Assembly: GCF_014642735.1 (NCBI RefSeq)
Contig: NZ_BMIV01000001.1
Location: 335,499-399,498, forward strand
Direction of reading: 5' to 3'
From: Paracoccus acridae
GTDB taxonomy: Bacteria > Pseudomonadota > Alphaproteobacteria > Rhodobacterales > Rhodobacteraceae
DNA: 64,000 nucleotides
In this document: positions 1 to 9,358 of the stretch, one piece after another
Layout: each line of letters begins with the position of its first letter
Numbering within the stretch: the first letter of the stretch is position 1
Notes under the pieces: generated by a model
What the model was told of the DNA's origin: nothing
What the model saw: only the letters and a program-made list of their open reading frames with translations
The model's database searches: none
Translations under genes and position numbers: made by a program

Positions 1-960
1 TGGGACCATTCGACCAAGCTGGAACTGGTGATCTGGGCCATCCCGCTGCTGATCATCGTCTGCCTGGGCGCGCTGACCTGGGTCGGCACGCATCTGCTGG
101 ATCCCTATCGCCCGCTGGACCGGATCGACGCGCAAACCCCGGTCAGCAACCAGCAGCCCCTGCAGGTGCAGGTCGTGGCGATGGACTGGAAATGGCTGTT
201 CATCTATCCCGAACAGGGGGTGGCGTCGGTCAACGAACTGGCGGTGCCGGTGGACCGGCCGGTCCAGTTCACGCTGACCGCGACCTCGGTGATGAACGCC
301 TTCTATATCCCGGCCATGGCGGGGATGATCTATGCCATGCCTGGAATGCAGACCACGCTGCACGGCGTCTTCAACGAGGCGGGCGAATACCAGGGGCTGG
401 CCTCGCATTATTCGGGCCACGGCTTTTCGGGGATGCGGTTCAAGGCCCATGCGCTTGACGGCGCGGGCTTCGACAGCTGGGTGGCGCAGGCGGCCGACAG
501 CGGCGAGACGCTGGACCGCGCCCGCTATCTGGAACTGGAAAAGCCCAGCGAGAATGTCGCGCCCATGGCCTTTGCCCCCGTCGATCCCCAGCTTTTCAGC
601 CGTGTCGTGAACATGTGCGTGGAAGATGGCCGCATGTGCATGGCCGAGATGATGGCCTATGACGCGCAGGGCGGGCTGGGCCTGCCGGGCATCGCCAACG
701 TCACCGTTCTGGCCGAAGCCGGACGCGGCACGCCGCGCCCCGTCCTGGGCCTGCCGCCCTTCCAGGTCACCGGCATCTGCACCGTCGAGGAACTGGACCG
801 GATGCTGGCAAGCGCCGCCCCCGCCGAAAGCACGCCGCGCGACATGTCGCCCCTGCGCGGCCGGGCGCTGGAGGCGCCGCAGGGCATCCTGGGCCGCAAC
901 CTGATCCCGAACCGCCTGACCCAAACGACGCCGCCGGCCGGCGCCGACCAGAATCTGTAG
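1..960 (+). CDS. cyoA: Cytochrome bo-type ubiquinol oxidase subunit II (5' end cut by window)
   Basis: Subunit II of the heme-copper quinol oxidase, which docks on subunit I at the periplasmic face of the inner membrane. The frame is open from base 1, so the start and lipoprotein signal lie outside the window. Visible are the second membrane helix (about bases 22-100), the MDWKWLFIYPEQG motif near base 181 and the SGHGFSGM segment near base 412. The paired CuA cysteines of cytochrome c oxidases are absent from that last loop, which marks a quinol oxidase. The C-terminal tail carries cysteines (CVEDGRMC) not expected from the E. coli protein. It is followed by cyoB after 9 bases. Confidence 0.95.
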   Translation, partial: WDHSTKLELVIWAIPLLIIVCLGALTWVGTHLLDPYRPLDRIDAQTPVSNQQPLQVQVVAMDWKWLFIYPEQGVASVNELAVPVDRPVQFTLTATSVMNAFYIPAMAGMIYAMPGMQTTLHGVFNEAGEYQGLASHYSGHGFSGMRFKAHALDGAGFDSWVAQAADSGETLDRARYLELEKPSENVAPMAFAPVDPQLFSRVVNMCVEDGRMCMAEMMAYDAQGGLGLPGIANVTVLAEAGRGTPRPVLGLPPFQVTGICTVEELDRMLASAAPAESTPRDMSPLRGRALEAPQGILGRNLIPNRLTQTTPPAGADQNL

Positions 961-969
961 AGGCCGAAG

Positions 970-2976
970 ATGGCAGTCCCTTCCAATATCGAGACAACCT
1001 TCCTGCTGGGCCGCCTGGACTGGAACGCGATCCCGCAGGATCCGATCGTCTGGGCCACCGGCGTGGTCGTCGTCATCGGCGGCGCCGGGCTGTTGTGGAT
1101 GCTGCACAAGTACCGGCTGTGGTCATACCTGTGGCACGAATGGTTCACGACGGTCGATCACAAGAAGATCGGCATCATGTATGTCGTGCTGGCCCTGGTC
1201 ATGTTCGTGCGCGGTTTCGCCGACGCGATCATGATGCGGCTTCAGCAGGCCATCGCCTTTGGCGGGTCCGAGGGCTACCTGAACTCGCACCACTACGACC
1301 AGATCTTCTCGGCCCACGGGGTCATCATGATCTTCTTCGTGGCGATGCCCTTCGTCACGGGGCTGATGAACTATGTCGTGCCCTTGCAGATCGGCGCGCG
1401 GGACGTGTCCTTCCCGTTCCTGAACAACCTGTCCTTCTGGATGACAGTCGGCGGTGCGGTGCTGACCATGGCGTCGCTGTTCGTGGGGGAATTCGCGCAG
1501 ACCGGCTGGCTGGCCTTCCCGCCGCTGTCGGGCCTGGGGTCCAGCCCCTATGTGGGCGTGGACTATTACATCTGGGGCCTTCAGGTCGCCGGGGTGGGGA
1601 CCACGCTGTCGGGGATCAACCTGCTGGTGACCATCATCAAGATGCGCGCGCCGGGCATGACCATGATGCGGATGCCGATCTTCACCTGGACCTCGCTTTG
1701 CACGAACATCCTGATCGTGGCGTCCTTCCCGGTGCTGACGGCCACGCTGGTCCTTCTGACGCTGGACCGCTATGTCGGCACGAACTTCTTCACCAACGAT
1801 CTTGGCGGCAACGCCATGATGTATGTGAACCTGATCTGGATCTGGGGCCACCCCGAGGTCTATATCCTGATCCTGCCCCTGTTTGGCGTCTATTCCGAGG
1901 TGGTGGCGACCTTCACCGGCAAGCGGCTGTTCGGCTATACCTCGATGGTCTATGCGACGGTCTGCATCACCATCCTGTCCTATCTGGTCTGGCTGCACCA
2001 CTTCTTCACGATGGGGTCTGGGGCGTCCGTGAACTCGTTCTTCGGGATCACCACCATGATCATCTCGGTGCCCACGGGCGCCAAGATCTTCAACTGGCTG
2101 TTCACCATGTATCGCAGCCGCATCCGGTTCGAATTGCCGATGATGTGGACCATCGCCTTCATGCTGACCTTCGTGATCGGCGGCATGACGGGTGTGCTGC
2201 TGGCCGTGCCGCCCGCCGACTTCGTGTTGCACAACTCGCTGTTCCTGGTGGCGCATTTCCACAACGTCATCATCGGCGGCGTGCTGTTCGGGCTGTTCGC
2301 GGCGGTCTATTACTGGTGGCCCAAGGCCTTCGGCTTCCGGCTGGATCCTTGGTGGGGCAAGGTCAGCTTCTGGTTCTGGGTCGTGGGCTTCTGGGTCGCC
2401 TTCGCGCCGCTCTACATCCTGGGGCTGATGGGCGTGACGCGGCGGGTGCGGGTTTTCGACGATCCCAGCCTGCAGATCTGGTTCGTGATCGCGGCCTTTG
2501 GCGCCGTCCTGATCGCCATCGGCATCGCCGCGATGTTCATCCAGTTCGGCGTCTCCATCGCGCGCCGCGACCAGTTGCGCGACGAGACGGGCGATCCCTG
2601 GGACGGGCGCACGCTGGAATGGGCGACATCCTCGCCCCCGCCCGCTTATAACTTCGCCTTCACGCCGGTCAGCCACGGGCTGGACACCTGGTGGGACATG
2701 AAGCGTTACGGCCAGACCCGGCCGCGCGCGACCTATGTGCCCATCCACATGCCCCGGAACACCGGGACGGGCGTCATCATCGCGGGCCTGTCCACGATCT
2801 GCGGCTTTGCCCTGGTCTGGTATATCTGGTGGCTGGCGGCGCTGTCCTTCGCGGGCATCGTGATCGCCTCGATCATCCATACCTTCAACTATGCCCGCGA
2901 CTACCACATCCCGGCCGAGGAGGTCCGCGCCACGGAAGATGCGCGCGACCGCCAGCTGGCAAGCGCAGGGGTCTGA
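970..2976 (+). CDS. cyoB: Cytochrome bo-type ubiquinol oxidase subunit I
   Basis: Catalytic subunit that reduces oxygen to water at a heme-CuB centre and pumps protons. It has 668 residues, close to E. coli CyoB (663). Metal ligands are visible: His116 (SAHGV, low-spin heme), His294 with the crosslinked Tyr in GHPEVY, His343/His344 (LHHFF), and His429/His431 (HFHNV). The many hydrophobic segments fit the 15-helix quinol-oxidase form. It lies 9 bases after cyoA and 3 before cyoC, so it is part of one operon. Confidence 0.97.
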   Translation: MAVPSNIETTFLLGRLDWNAIPQDPIVWATGVVVVIGGAGLLWMLHKYRLWSYLWHEWFTTVDHKKIGIMYVVLALVMFVRGFADAIMMRLQQAIAFGGSEGYLNSHHYDQIFSAHGVIMIFFVAMPFVTGLMNYVVPLQIGARDVSFPFLNNLSFWMTVGGAVLTMASLFVGEFAQTGWLAFPPLSGLGSSPYVGVDYYIWGLQVAGVGTTLSGINLLVTIIKMRAPGMTMMRMPIFTWTSLCTNILIVASFPVLTATLVLLTLDRYVGTNFFTNDLGGNAMMYVNLIWIWGHPEVYILILPLFGVYSEVVATFTGKRLFGYTSMVYATVCITILSYLVWLHHFFTMGSGASVNSFFGITTMIISVPTGAKIFNWLFTMYRSRIRFELPMMWTIAFMLTFVIGGMTGVLLAVPPADFVLHNSLFLVAHFHNVIIGGVLFGLFAAVYYWWPKAFGFRLDPWWGKVSFWFWVVGFWVAFAPLYILGLMGVTRRVRVFDDPSLQIWFVIAAFGAVLIAIGIAAMFIQFGVSIARRDQLRDETGDPWDGRTLEWATSSPPPAYNFAFTPVSHGLDTWWDMKRYGQTRPRATYVPIHMPRNTGTGVIIAGLSTICGFALVWYIWWLAALSFAGIVIASIIHTFNYARDYHIPAEEVRATEDARDRQLASAGV

Positions 2977-2979
2977 TCC

Positions 2980-3594
2980 ATGAACACAGCCACCCAAGCC
3001 CCGGGCGACTTCTGGGAGGTCGAGCCGCACCACCACCACGAGGGCGCGTCCACAAGCATCGGCTTCTGGATCTACCTGATGAGCGACTGCCTGATGTTCG
3101 CGGTCCTCTTCGCGGTCTTCGGGGTCCTGGGCGGCAGCTATGCCGCCGGTCCGGGGCCCAAGGACCTGTTCGACCTGGAACTGGTGGCGCTGAACACGGC
3201 CTTCCTGCTGCTGTCCTCGATCACCTATGGCTTCGCCATGCTGGCGATGGTCAAGGAAAACACCCGTGGCACGCTGATGTGGCTGGGGATCACGCTGGTC
3301 TTCGGGCTGCTGTTCCTGGCCGTCGAGATCTATGAGTTCCAGCACCTGATCCACCTGGGCGCGGGGCCGCAGCGCTCGGCCTTCCTTTCGGCCTTCTTCG
3401 CGCTTGTGGGCACCCACGGGCTGCACGTGGCATTTGGCTGCCTGTGGCTGGTCACGCTGATGATCCAGATCCGCCAGCGCGGGCTGATCCCGGCCAACCG
3501 CCGCCGGCTGGCCTGCCTGTCGATGTTCTGGCACTTCCTGGACGTGATCTGGATCGGCGTCTTCACCTTCGTTTATCTGCTGGGGATGATCTGA
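2980..3594 (+). CDS. cyoC: Cytochrome bo-type ubiquinol oxidase subunit III
   Basis: Subunit III of the quinol oxidase, a five-helix membrane protein that stabilises the proton-pumping core. At 204 residues it matches E. coli CyoC exactly in length. The N-terminus has a short histidine cluster (HHHHEG), followed by FWIYLMSDC and the conserved GTHGLHV loop near residues 145-151. Its stop codon overlaps the start of cyoD in an ATGA arrangement, suggesting translational coupling. Confidence 0.95.
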   Translation: MNTATQAPGDFWEVEPHHHHEGASTSIGFWIYLMSDCLMFAVLFAVFGVLGGSYAAGPGPKDLFDLELVALNTAFLLLSSITYGFAMLAMVKENTRGTLMWLGITLVFGLLFLAVEIYEFQHLIHLGAGPQRSAFLSAFFALVGTHGLHVAFGCLWLVTLMIQIRQRGLIPANRRRLACLSMFWHFLDVIWIGVFTFVYLLGMI

Positions 3595-4010
3595 TGGCCT
3601 CGATTGAAGCCCAGGGCGACAAGCACCGCGCCGAACGCCACGCCGAACGGCATGGCGACCATCACGACGACGGCCACGATCATGGCAGCGTCCGGTCCTA
3701 TCTGACGGGCTTCGTGCTGTCGGTGATCCTGACCGCGATCCCCTTCGCCATCGTCATGGCCGGCGGCTTTGAAAGCCGCTTCCTGACCGCCGCCGTGGTG
3801 GTGGGCATGGCGATCGTGCAGATCCTGGTCCACATGGTCTATTTCCTGCATATGAACACGCGCAGCGACGAAGGCTGGACCATGATGGCGCTGATCTTCA
3901 CCGTCGTGATCCTGGTCATCGTCCTGGCCGGGTCGCTGTGGGTCATGTTCAACATGAACACGAACATGATGCCCCAGATGAACCACGAGGCCCTGGGACT
4001 GGGATCGTGA
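3594..4010 (+). CDS. cyoD: Cytochrome bo-type ubiquinol oxidase subunit IV
   Basis: Small three-helix subunit IV of the quinol oxidase. It has 138 residues against about 109 in E. coli; the extra length is an N-terminal tail rich in His, Asp and Arg (residues 10-31). The core has the family pattern, including VHMVYFLHM. The start is the ATG overlapping the cyoC stop codon; longer upstream readings would run inside cyoC. The His-rich tail could bind metal, but that is a guess. Confidence 0.93.
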   Translation: MASIEAQGDKHRAERHAERHGDHHDDGHDHGSVRSYLTGFVLSVILTAIPFAIVMAGGFESRFLTAAVVVGMAIVQILVHMVYFLHMNTRSDEGWTMMALIFTVVILVIVLAGSLWVMFNMNTNMMPQMNHEALGLGS

Positions 4011-4690
4011 CCGCCCGCCGCCGCCCCGTCGCCCTGCTGGTCGCGGCGGGGATCGTCTTCCTGGTCCTGATGGGCCTGGGCATCTGGCAGGTGCAGCGGC
4101 TGGCCTGGAAGACCGACCTGATCGCCCGCGTGGACGCGCGGGTGGCGGCGGCCCCGGTTCCGGCGCCGCCGCCTGCCGAATGGGCGGGGCTGACGGCCGA
4201 AGGTGCCGAATACCGCCGCGTCAGCGTCGGGGGCGAATACCGGCCCGACAGCGACGTGCTGGTGCAGGCGGTGACGGAACGGGGGCCGGGCTTCTGGGTG
4301 ATGACGCCGCTTGTCACCGAAGACGGCTGGACGGTGCTGGTCAATCGCGGCTTCGTCGCCGCCGACCGCCGCGACGACCGCCCGCTACCGCAGGGTCCGC
4401 AAGGTGTAACAGGGCTGTTACGCCTGTCGCAACCCGACGGTGCCTTCCTGCGCGCCAACGACCCGGATGCGGGCCGCTGGTATTCCCGCGACACCCAGGC
4501 GATTGCAGCGACGCTGGGCCTGCCCGATGTCGCGCCCTATTTCATTGACGCCGACCGCGCGAGCGATGCCCAACCCATCGGCGGACTGACCGTGATCGCC
4601 TTCCGCAATTCCCACCTGACCTATGCCTTGACCTGGTTCGCGATGGCGGGCGGGTTGCTGGTCCTGGTGGCCTATGCGCTGCGGCGCTAG
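4007..4690 (+). CDS. SURF1 family cytochrome oxidase assembly protein
   Basis: Assembly factor thought to help insert heme into heme-copper oxidase subunit I. The 227-residue protein has the SURF1 plan: an N-terminal membrane helix (about residues 8-27, ending GIWQVQRLAWK), a periplasmic domain with YRRVSVGGEY and VLVNRGFV motifs, and a C-terminal helix (about residues 203-222, YALTWFAMAGG). The GTG start at 4007 overlaps the cyoD stop by 4 bases, so it is the last gene of the cyo operon and presumably serves this oxidase. Confidence 0.9.
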   Translation: MTARRRPVALLVAAGIVFLVLMGLGIWQVQRLAWKTDLIARVDARVAAAPVPAPPPAEWAGLTAEGAEYRRVSVGGEYRPDSDVLVQAVTERGPGFWVMTPLVTEDGWTVLVNRGFVAADRRDDRPLPQGPQGVTGLLRLSQPDGAFLRANDPDAGRWYSRDTQAIAATLGLPDVAPYFIDADRASDAQPIGGLTVIAFRNSHLTYALTWFAMAGGLLVLVAYALRR

Positions 4691-4791
4691 GCGTTTTCCG
4701 ACCAAAGTGGCAGGGGAAATCCCGCATTAGCACTGGATCGCGATCCCACGCAGTTGCACAGTAGGCAAGTTCAGCGCGAGGGGAGGAAGCG

Positions 4792-5751
4792 ATGGACGAT
4801 CACAGCGAACCGACCCATGCCGTCCGCCGCCTGGGGTCCGAGATCGGCGCCACGCTGATCGGGCATGCCGTTCTGGTGGAACGCCTGCTGGTCGCGCTCT
4901 TGGCCGGGGGCCATGTCCTGATCGAAGGCCCGCCGGGCATCGCCAAGACCCGCGCCGTCAAGGCGCTTGCGGCGCATCTGCCGGGCAGCCACGCCCGCAT
5001 CCAGTGCACGCCGGACCTTCTGCCCTCGGATCTGACGGGCACGCAGGTCTTCCGCCCCGAAACGGGCGGCTTCGACTTCATCCCCGGCCCGATCTTCCAC
5101 AGCCTGGTGCTGGTGGACGAAATCAACCGCGCGCCGCCCAAGGTGCAATCCGCCCTGCTGGAGGCCATGGCCGAGGGGCAGGTGACATCCGGCGGCGTGA
5201 CGCGGCCCTTGCCCGATCCCTTCATGGTCGTGGCGACCCAGAACCCGATCGAGCACGAAGGCACCTTCCCCTTGCCCGAGGCGCAGCTGGACCGCTTCCT
5301 TCTGCACCTGCGGCTGGACTTGCCGGGGGCCGAGGCCGAGCGCGCGATCCTGGACCTGGTCGAGGCCGAGGCGGTCGCCCCGGCCGCGCAGGCGGGCACC
5401 ATGATCCGCGCCGCCGACCTGGCCCAGGCGCGGACGCAGGTCGCGCGCGTGCATCTGGCCCCGGCGCTCAAGGACTTCATCGTGCGGCTGGTCATGGCGA
5501 CGCGGGCCGGCGGCGCGGTGGCGGAATGGGTGGAACATCCCGTCTCGCCGCGCGGGACGCTGGCCCTGGCGGCGGGGGTCCGCGCCCGCGCCTGGCTGCA
5601 CGGCCGCGACCACGGGTTGCCCGAGGATGCCGAGGCGCTTGCCGCCGACGCCCTGTCGCACCGCCTGATCCCCGCCTGGTCCGCCAGCGGCGAAGGCCGC
5701 ACCGCCCGCGGCATCGTGGCCGAGATCCTGCGCCAGGTGCGCCCGTGGTAG
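4792..5751 (+). CDS. MoxR family AAA+ ATPase
   Basis: AAA+ ATPase of the MoxR class, which act as chaperones maturing proteins with von Willebrand factor A (VWA) domains. The 319-residue protein has Walker A GPPGIAKT at residues 46-53, Walker B LVLVDEIN near 105-112, a sensor segment VVATQNP, and a C-terminal lid. The ATG follows a strong GGAGGAAG ribosome site. It is the first gene of a seven-gene run with no gaps, 101 bases after the SURF1 gene, so a promoter in that gap is likely although I could not define one. Confidence 0.93.
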   Translation: MDDHSEPTHAVRRLGSEIGATLIGHAVLVERLLVALLAGGHVLIEGPPGIAKTRAVKALAAHLPGSHARIQCTPDLLPSDLTGTQVFRPETGGFDFIPGPIFHSLVLVDEINRAPPKVQSALLEAMAEGQVTSGGVTRPLPDPFMVVATQNPIEHEGTFPLPEAQLDRFLLHLRLDLPGAEAERAILDLVEAEAVAPAAQAGTMIRAADLAQARTQVARVHLAPALKDFIVRLVMATRAGGAVAEWVEHPVSPRGTLALAAGVRARAWLHGRDHGLPEDAEALAADALSHRLIPAWSASGEGRTARGIVAEILRQVRPW

Positions 5752-6578
5752 CCTTGCCTGCCGGACTGCCCGATGCGCCGGGCATCCGCCTGACGGCGGC
5801 CGAGCTTCTGGCGCTGCGCGATCAGGCCCCCGACCGGGGCCGGCACCGCCCGCTGACCCGCCGTGCGGGCGCGGTGCCGGCGCGGACGCCCGGTGCGGGG
5901 ATGGACCTGCGCGAAATCCGCGCCTATGTCGCGGGCGACGATCCCCGGCGGCTGGACCCCGCCGCCACCGCCCGCACCGGCCATCCCCATATCCGCAGCC
6001 TGCACGAGGATCGCGACGACACGATCCTGTTGGTGGCGGACTTCCGTGCGCCGATGCTGTGGGGCACGGGCGCGGCGCTTCGGTCCGTCCGTGCCGCGCG
6101 GCATCTGGCCCAGGCGGGCTGGCGCGTGACGGCGCGCGGAGGTTCGGTCGCGGCGCTGGTGCTGGCGGGCGGGCGGGCGGGCGAGATCGCGGGCGCGGGC
6201 GGGGACGGGCACATGTCCGCGATCTGCAAGGCCCTGGCCCACCAGCACGACCAGGCGCTGGCGGCCCCGGCGGTCCCGCCGCTGGCCGAGGGCCTGGCGC
6301 GTGTCCTGCGGCTGTCGCCCTCGGGCGGGCAGGTGCTGGTCGCCACCGGCCCCGATGGATGGCAGGGGTCCGAGCCGATGCTGGCGTCGCTGGCCCGTCG
6401 CCGGTCCCTGACGCTGGCGCTGATCATGGACGAGGCCGAGTTGCAGCCCCCCGGCCGGTCCCTGGCCGTCAGCGACGGGCATCGCAGCCGCCTGGCCCGG
6501 CTGGCGGTTCCCGATCTTGCCGCCGACCTGACCCGCCTGCGCGCCTTGGGCGCCACCGTGACCGAGGTCATGCCATGA
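5745..6578 (+). CDS. DUF58 domain-containing protein
   Basis: DUF58 proteins regularly partner MoxR ATPases; their biochemical role is not settled. This one is 277 residues from a GTG that overlaps the moxR stop by 7 bases (a TTG 9 bases later is possible). The DUF58 core is recognisable as GMDLREIRAYVAGDD at about residues 52-66, followed by R-LDP-ATARTG and a VWA-like strand TILLVADFRAPM. No membrane helices are evident, unlike many longer DUF58 proteins. Confidence 0.85.
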   Translation: MVALPAGLPDAPGIRLTAAELLALRDQAPDRGRHRPLTRRAGAVPARTPGAGMDLREIRAYVAGDDPRRLDPAATARTGHPHIRSLHEDRDDTILLVADFRAPMLWGTGAALRSVRAARHLAQAGWRVTARGGSVAALVLAGGRAGEIAGAGGDGHMSAICKALAHQHDQALAAPAVPPLAEGLARVLRLSPSGGQVLVATGPDGWQGSEPMLASLARRRSLTLALIMDEAELQPPGRSLAVSDGHRSRLARLAVPDLAADLTRLRALGATVTEVMP

Positions 6579-6913
6579 CGCGCGAGGAGTTGCTGGCCCA
6601 GCTTTCGCCGCCGCGCCTGCCGCTGGACATGGCGGTGCTTGGCTGGCGCGAAGGGCTTGCGCTTCTGGGCCTTGGCCTGCTGGCCGGGCTGCTGGTGGCC
6701 TTGGCCTTGCGGCCGCTGACGGCCCGCAAGCCGTCGCGCCGCGCCCTGATCCGTGCCACGCGCGGCATGGCGCCCGAGGCCCGCATCCTGGCCATCGCCC
6801 GCATTCTGGGCAAGCTTCCAGAACCGCTGCGCGCCGCGGCCTATGGCGCGGTCCCCGCCCCCGACGATGCCGCCATCGAGCGCATCGCCCTGCGCCGGAC
6901 CCGCCGGGGATGA
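6575..6913 (+). CDS. DUF4381-like small membrane protein
   Basis: A 112-residue protein with one strong membrane helix (about residues 27-45, GLALLGLGLLAGLLVALAL) and a basic cytoplasmic tail. Position between DUF58 and VWA genes, size and layout match the DUF4381 proteins of MoxR/Bat operons. It starts at an ATG overlapping the previous stop (ATGA) and ends in another ATGA overlap. The family assignment rests on context and topology more than on motifs. Confidence 0.65.
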   Translation: MTREELLAQLSPPRLPLDMAVLGWREGLALLGLGLLAGLLVALALRPLTARKPSRRALIRATRGMAPEARILAIARILGKLPEPLRAAAYGAVPAPDDAAIERIALRRTRRG

Positions 6914-7857
6914 GCCTTGCCTGGCCCTGGCTGCTGCTTCTGCTGCCGCTGCCGCTGATCGTCCGCCGCCTGCTGCCGTCCCTGGACGTGCCCCGGCCCG
7001 CGCTGACCCTGCCGCCGCATCTGCTTCAGGCGGCCCGGCCGGCCCCTGCGGTGCGCAGGCGCGGTCCCTGGCTGGCAGGGCTGGCCTGGATCGCCCTGGT
7101 CCTGGCCCTGGCCGGACCCCGGATCGAGGTCGCCAGCGACGTGATCCCGGCATCGGGGCGCGACATCGTGCTGGTCATGGATCTGTCGGGCAGCATGCTG
7201 AAGGAAGACTTCTTCCTGGACGACCAGCCCGTCACCCGGCTGGAGGCGGTGAAGCGCACCGCATCTGCCTTTGTCGCCGCGCGGCGGGGCGACCGGATCG
7301 GCTTGGTGATCTTTGGCGAACGCGCCTATTTCGCGGCGCCCCTGACCTTCGACGTGGATGCCGTGGCCCGCGCCATCACCGAGGCGCAGATCGGCATTTC
7401 CGGTCGCGGCACCGCCATATCCGACGGGCTGGGCCTGGCCGCGAAACGCCTGTCGCGCAGCGATGCGCCCACGCGGGTGATCGTGCTGATGTCGGACGGG
7501 GTGGACACCTCGGGGACCGTGCCCGCCATCGAGGCCGCGCGGCTTGCCCATGACCACGGCATCCGCGTCCATTCCATCGCCCTTGGCCCCGAGGATCTGG
7601 AAAATCAGCCCCAATCACGCGACGCCGTGGATGTGGCGACCCTGCGCGCGGTGGCCCAGGTGGCGGATGGCGAAAGCTTCCGGGTGCGCGGCACCGACGA
7701 CCTGCAGGCCGTGGCGGAAAGCCTGGACCGGCTGGAGCCGAACCCTTCGGCCCGCCCGCCGATGCGGCTGTGGCAGCCCCTGTGGGTCTGGCCCGCGACG
7801 GTCGCCGCCCTGTGCCTGTTCCTGATCGCGGGGAGGCGGCGCGGATGGACGGGCTGA
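6910..7857 (+). CDS. VWA domain-containing membrane protein, BatA type
   Basis: Membrane-anchored von Willebrand A protein. The 315 residues show an N-terminal hydrophobic segment, a second helix around residues 58-72, then the VWA domain with the metal-ion site DLSGS at residues 91-95 and the later SDGVDTSG loop, and a C-terminal helix (about 292-308). BatA proteins of this kind sit beside MoxR in many bacteria; a role in envelope stress is described for some species but is not shown here. It overlaps both neighbours. Confidence 0.88.
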   Translation: MSLAWPWLLLLLPLPLIVRRLLPSLDVPRPALTLPPHLLQAARPAPAVRRRGPWLAGLAWIALVLALAGPRIEVASDVIPASGRDIVLVMDLSGSMLKEDFFLDDQPVTRLEAVKRTASAFVAARRGDRIGLVIFGERAYFAAPLTFDVDAVARAITEAQIGISGRGTAISDGLGLAAKRLSRSDAPTRVIVLMSDGVDTSGTVPAIEAARLAHDHGIRVHSIALGPEDLENQPQSRDAVDVATLRAVAQVADGESFRVRGTDDLQAVAESLDRLEPNPSARPPMRLWQPLWVWPATVAALCLFLIAGRRRGWTG

Positions 7858-8747
7858 TCCTTCTGCGACCCTGGTGGCTGCTGGCGCTGCTGCCGCTGGC
7901 GGGGCTGGTCCTGATGCGGCTGGCGCGGTCACCCGATGCCGGGGGATGGGAAGGCGTGATGCCCCGCGAGATGCTGCGGGCGATGCAGGCGCTGGGGCAT
8001 CTGGGCGGCCGGCAGCCGTTGTGGATGCGGCTGCTGGTGCCCCTGGCGCTGGCGGTGCTGATCTGCGGGCTTGCGGGTCCGGCCCTGCCGCGCACCGACG
8101 CGCCGGTGCTGGCGCAGGCGGATGCGGTGGTGCTGGCGGTGGATCTGTCGCCCTCGGTCGCGCAGGGGGCGGGACTGGATCAGGCCAAGATCGCCGCTGC
8201 GGGGCTGGCGCAGGGGTTGTCCGGCCGCCCGGTCGGGCTGATCCTTTATGGCGGCGAGGCGTTCACCGCATCGGCGCCCACGCTGGACATCGCGACATTG
8301 CAGACGCAGATCGGCGTCCTGGACGCGGACACCATGCCCGGCAAGGGCAGCCGCCCGGCGGCGGCCATCGGCATGGCGACGCAGATGCTGGCCGGGCTGC
8401 CCCGCGCCGATCTGGTGCTGATTTCCGACGGCGGCGGGGTGGACAGCCAGGCCCTGGCCGAGGCCGACCGGCTGGCGGGGCAGGGGGTGCGCATCTCGGC
8501 CCTGCGGCTGGACGGGCGCGCGGCGGATGCGCCGCCCCCGCCGGCTCCCGATACCCTGGACCGCCTGCTTCGCGGCGGTGAGGCCGCGTCCTGGGATCAG
8601 TCGGACCGGCTGGCGGCGCGGCTGATGCGCAGCGGCGGGTCCGTCCGCGATCCGGTCCTGCAAGCCCTGCAATACCGCGACCTTGGACCTTGGCTGGCGA
8701 TGCTGGCGCTGCCCGCCCTGCTGGTGATGCTGCGGAGGCTGGAATGA
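7845..8747 (+). CDS. VWA domain-containing membrane protein, BatB-like
   Basis: Second VWA protein of the operon, 300 residues. The N-terminal pair of hydrophobic stretches (RPWWLLALLPLAGLVL and a segment near 66-82) is followed by a VWA fold with DLSPS at residues 100-104, a slightly altered metal site, and LVLISDGGGVD. A C-terminal helix ends the protein. The ATG start overlaps the previous gene by 13 bases, the largest overlap in the operon. Confidence 0.85.
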   Translation: MDGLILLRPWWLLALLPLAGLVLMRLARSPDAGGWEGVMPREMLRAMQALGHLGGRQPLWMRLLVPLALAVLICGLAGPALPRTDAPVLAQADAVVLAVDLSPSVAQGAGLDQAKIAAAGLAQGLSGRPVGLILYGGEAFTASAPTLDIATLQTQIGVLDADTMPGKGSRPAAAIGMATQMLAGLPRADLVLISDGGGVDSQALAEADRLAGQGVRISALRLDGRAADAPPPPAPDTLDRLLRGGEAASWDQSDRLAARLMRSGGSVRDPVLQALQYRDLGPWLAMLALPALLVMLRRLE

Positions 8748-9358
8748 GGCCCCTGCTGGTCGCAATCGCCGGTCTAGCCGCCCTCGCGGTCGCGGGGCCC
8801 GGCGCGCTGGGGCGGCTGGCCCTGCATGCCGGGCTGGACCGCCCTGCCGCCTGGCTGTTGTCCGATCCGGCGGCGCGGGGCGTGGCGCTGTATCGGCTGG
8901 GCGATCATGCGGGCGCGGATGCGGCCTTTGCCCGGGCGGGGCGGACGCAGACCTATAACCGGGGGCTGTCGCTGGCGGCCCTTGGGGATTACCCGCTGTC
9001 GGTCGCCTATTTCGACGCGATGCTGTTTGCCAATCCCGCCGACGAACAGGCGCGGCGCAACCGCGACCTTGTCGCCGCGATGTATCCCCCGCAACGCGGC
9101 GATTCCACCGTGCCGGGCCGCATCAAGGGGGCAGGGCGGCTGGACGCGGGGGATATCCCGATCTCGGATCTTCTGGCCAATGCATCGGGACCGGAATGGG
9201 AACGGCGGCTGGACGCCAAGGGCCTGGCCGCGACCGACCAATGGCTGGACGCCATCACCGACGACCCGGGCGAGTTCCTGAAGCTGCGCATCCGCGCCGA
9301 ATTCGACCGGCGCGCCCAGATGGGCCTGATCCGCCCCGAGGAGGGCGATCCATGGTGA
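8744..9358 (+). CDS. TPR-like exported protein of the Bat operon (BatC-like)
   Basis: A 204-residue protein with an N-terminal hydrophobic segment (residues 3-20) that could be a signal or anchor. It then has one or two tetratricopeptide-like helices: ALYRLGDHAGADAAFARAG and YNRGLSLAALGDYPLSVAYFDAML, about residues 48-101. TPR proteins occupy this place in Bat operons and probably scaffold the VWA proteins. Starts by ATGA overlap with the gene before. Confidence 0.72.
   Translation: MRPLLVAIAGLAALAVAGPGALGRLALHAGLDRPAAWLLSDPAARGVALYRLGDHAGADAAFARAGRTQTYNRGLSLAALGDYPLSVAYFDAMLFANPADEQARRNRDLVAAMYPPQRGDSTVPGRIKGAGRLDAGDIPISDLLANASGPEWERRLDAKGLAATDQWLDAITDDPGEFLKLRIRAEFDRRAQMGLIRPEEGDPW

Noticed and set aside
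1123..3534. An 803-codon open frame on the minus strand opposite cyoB and cyoC.
   Set aside because: Its low-complexity His/Asp/Gln/Arg-rich product mirrors the complementary strand of two well-supported genes; long antisense frames are expected at this GC content.
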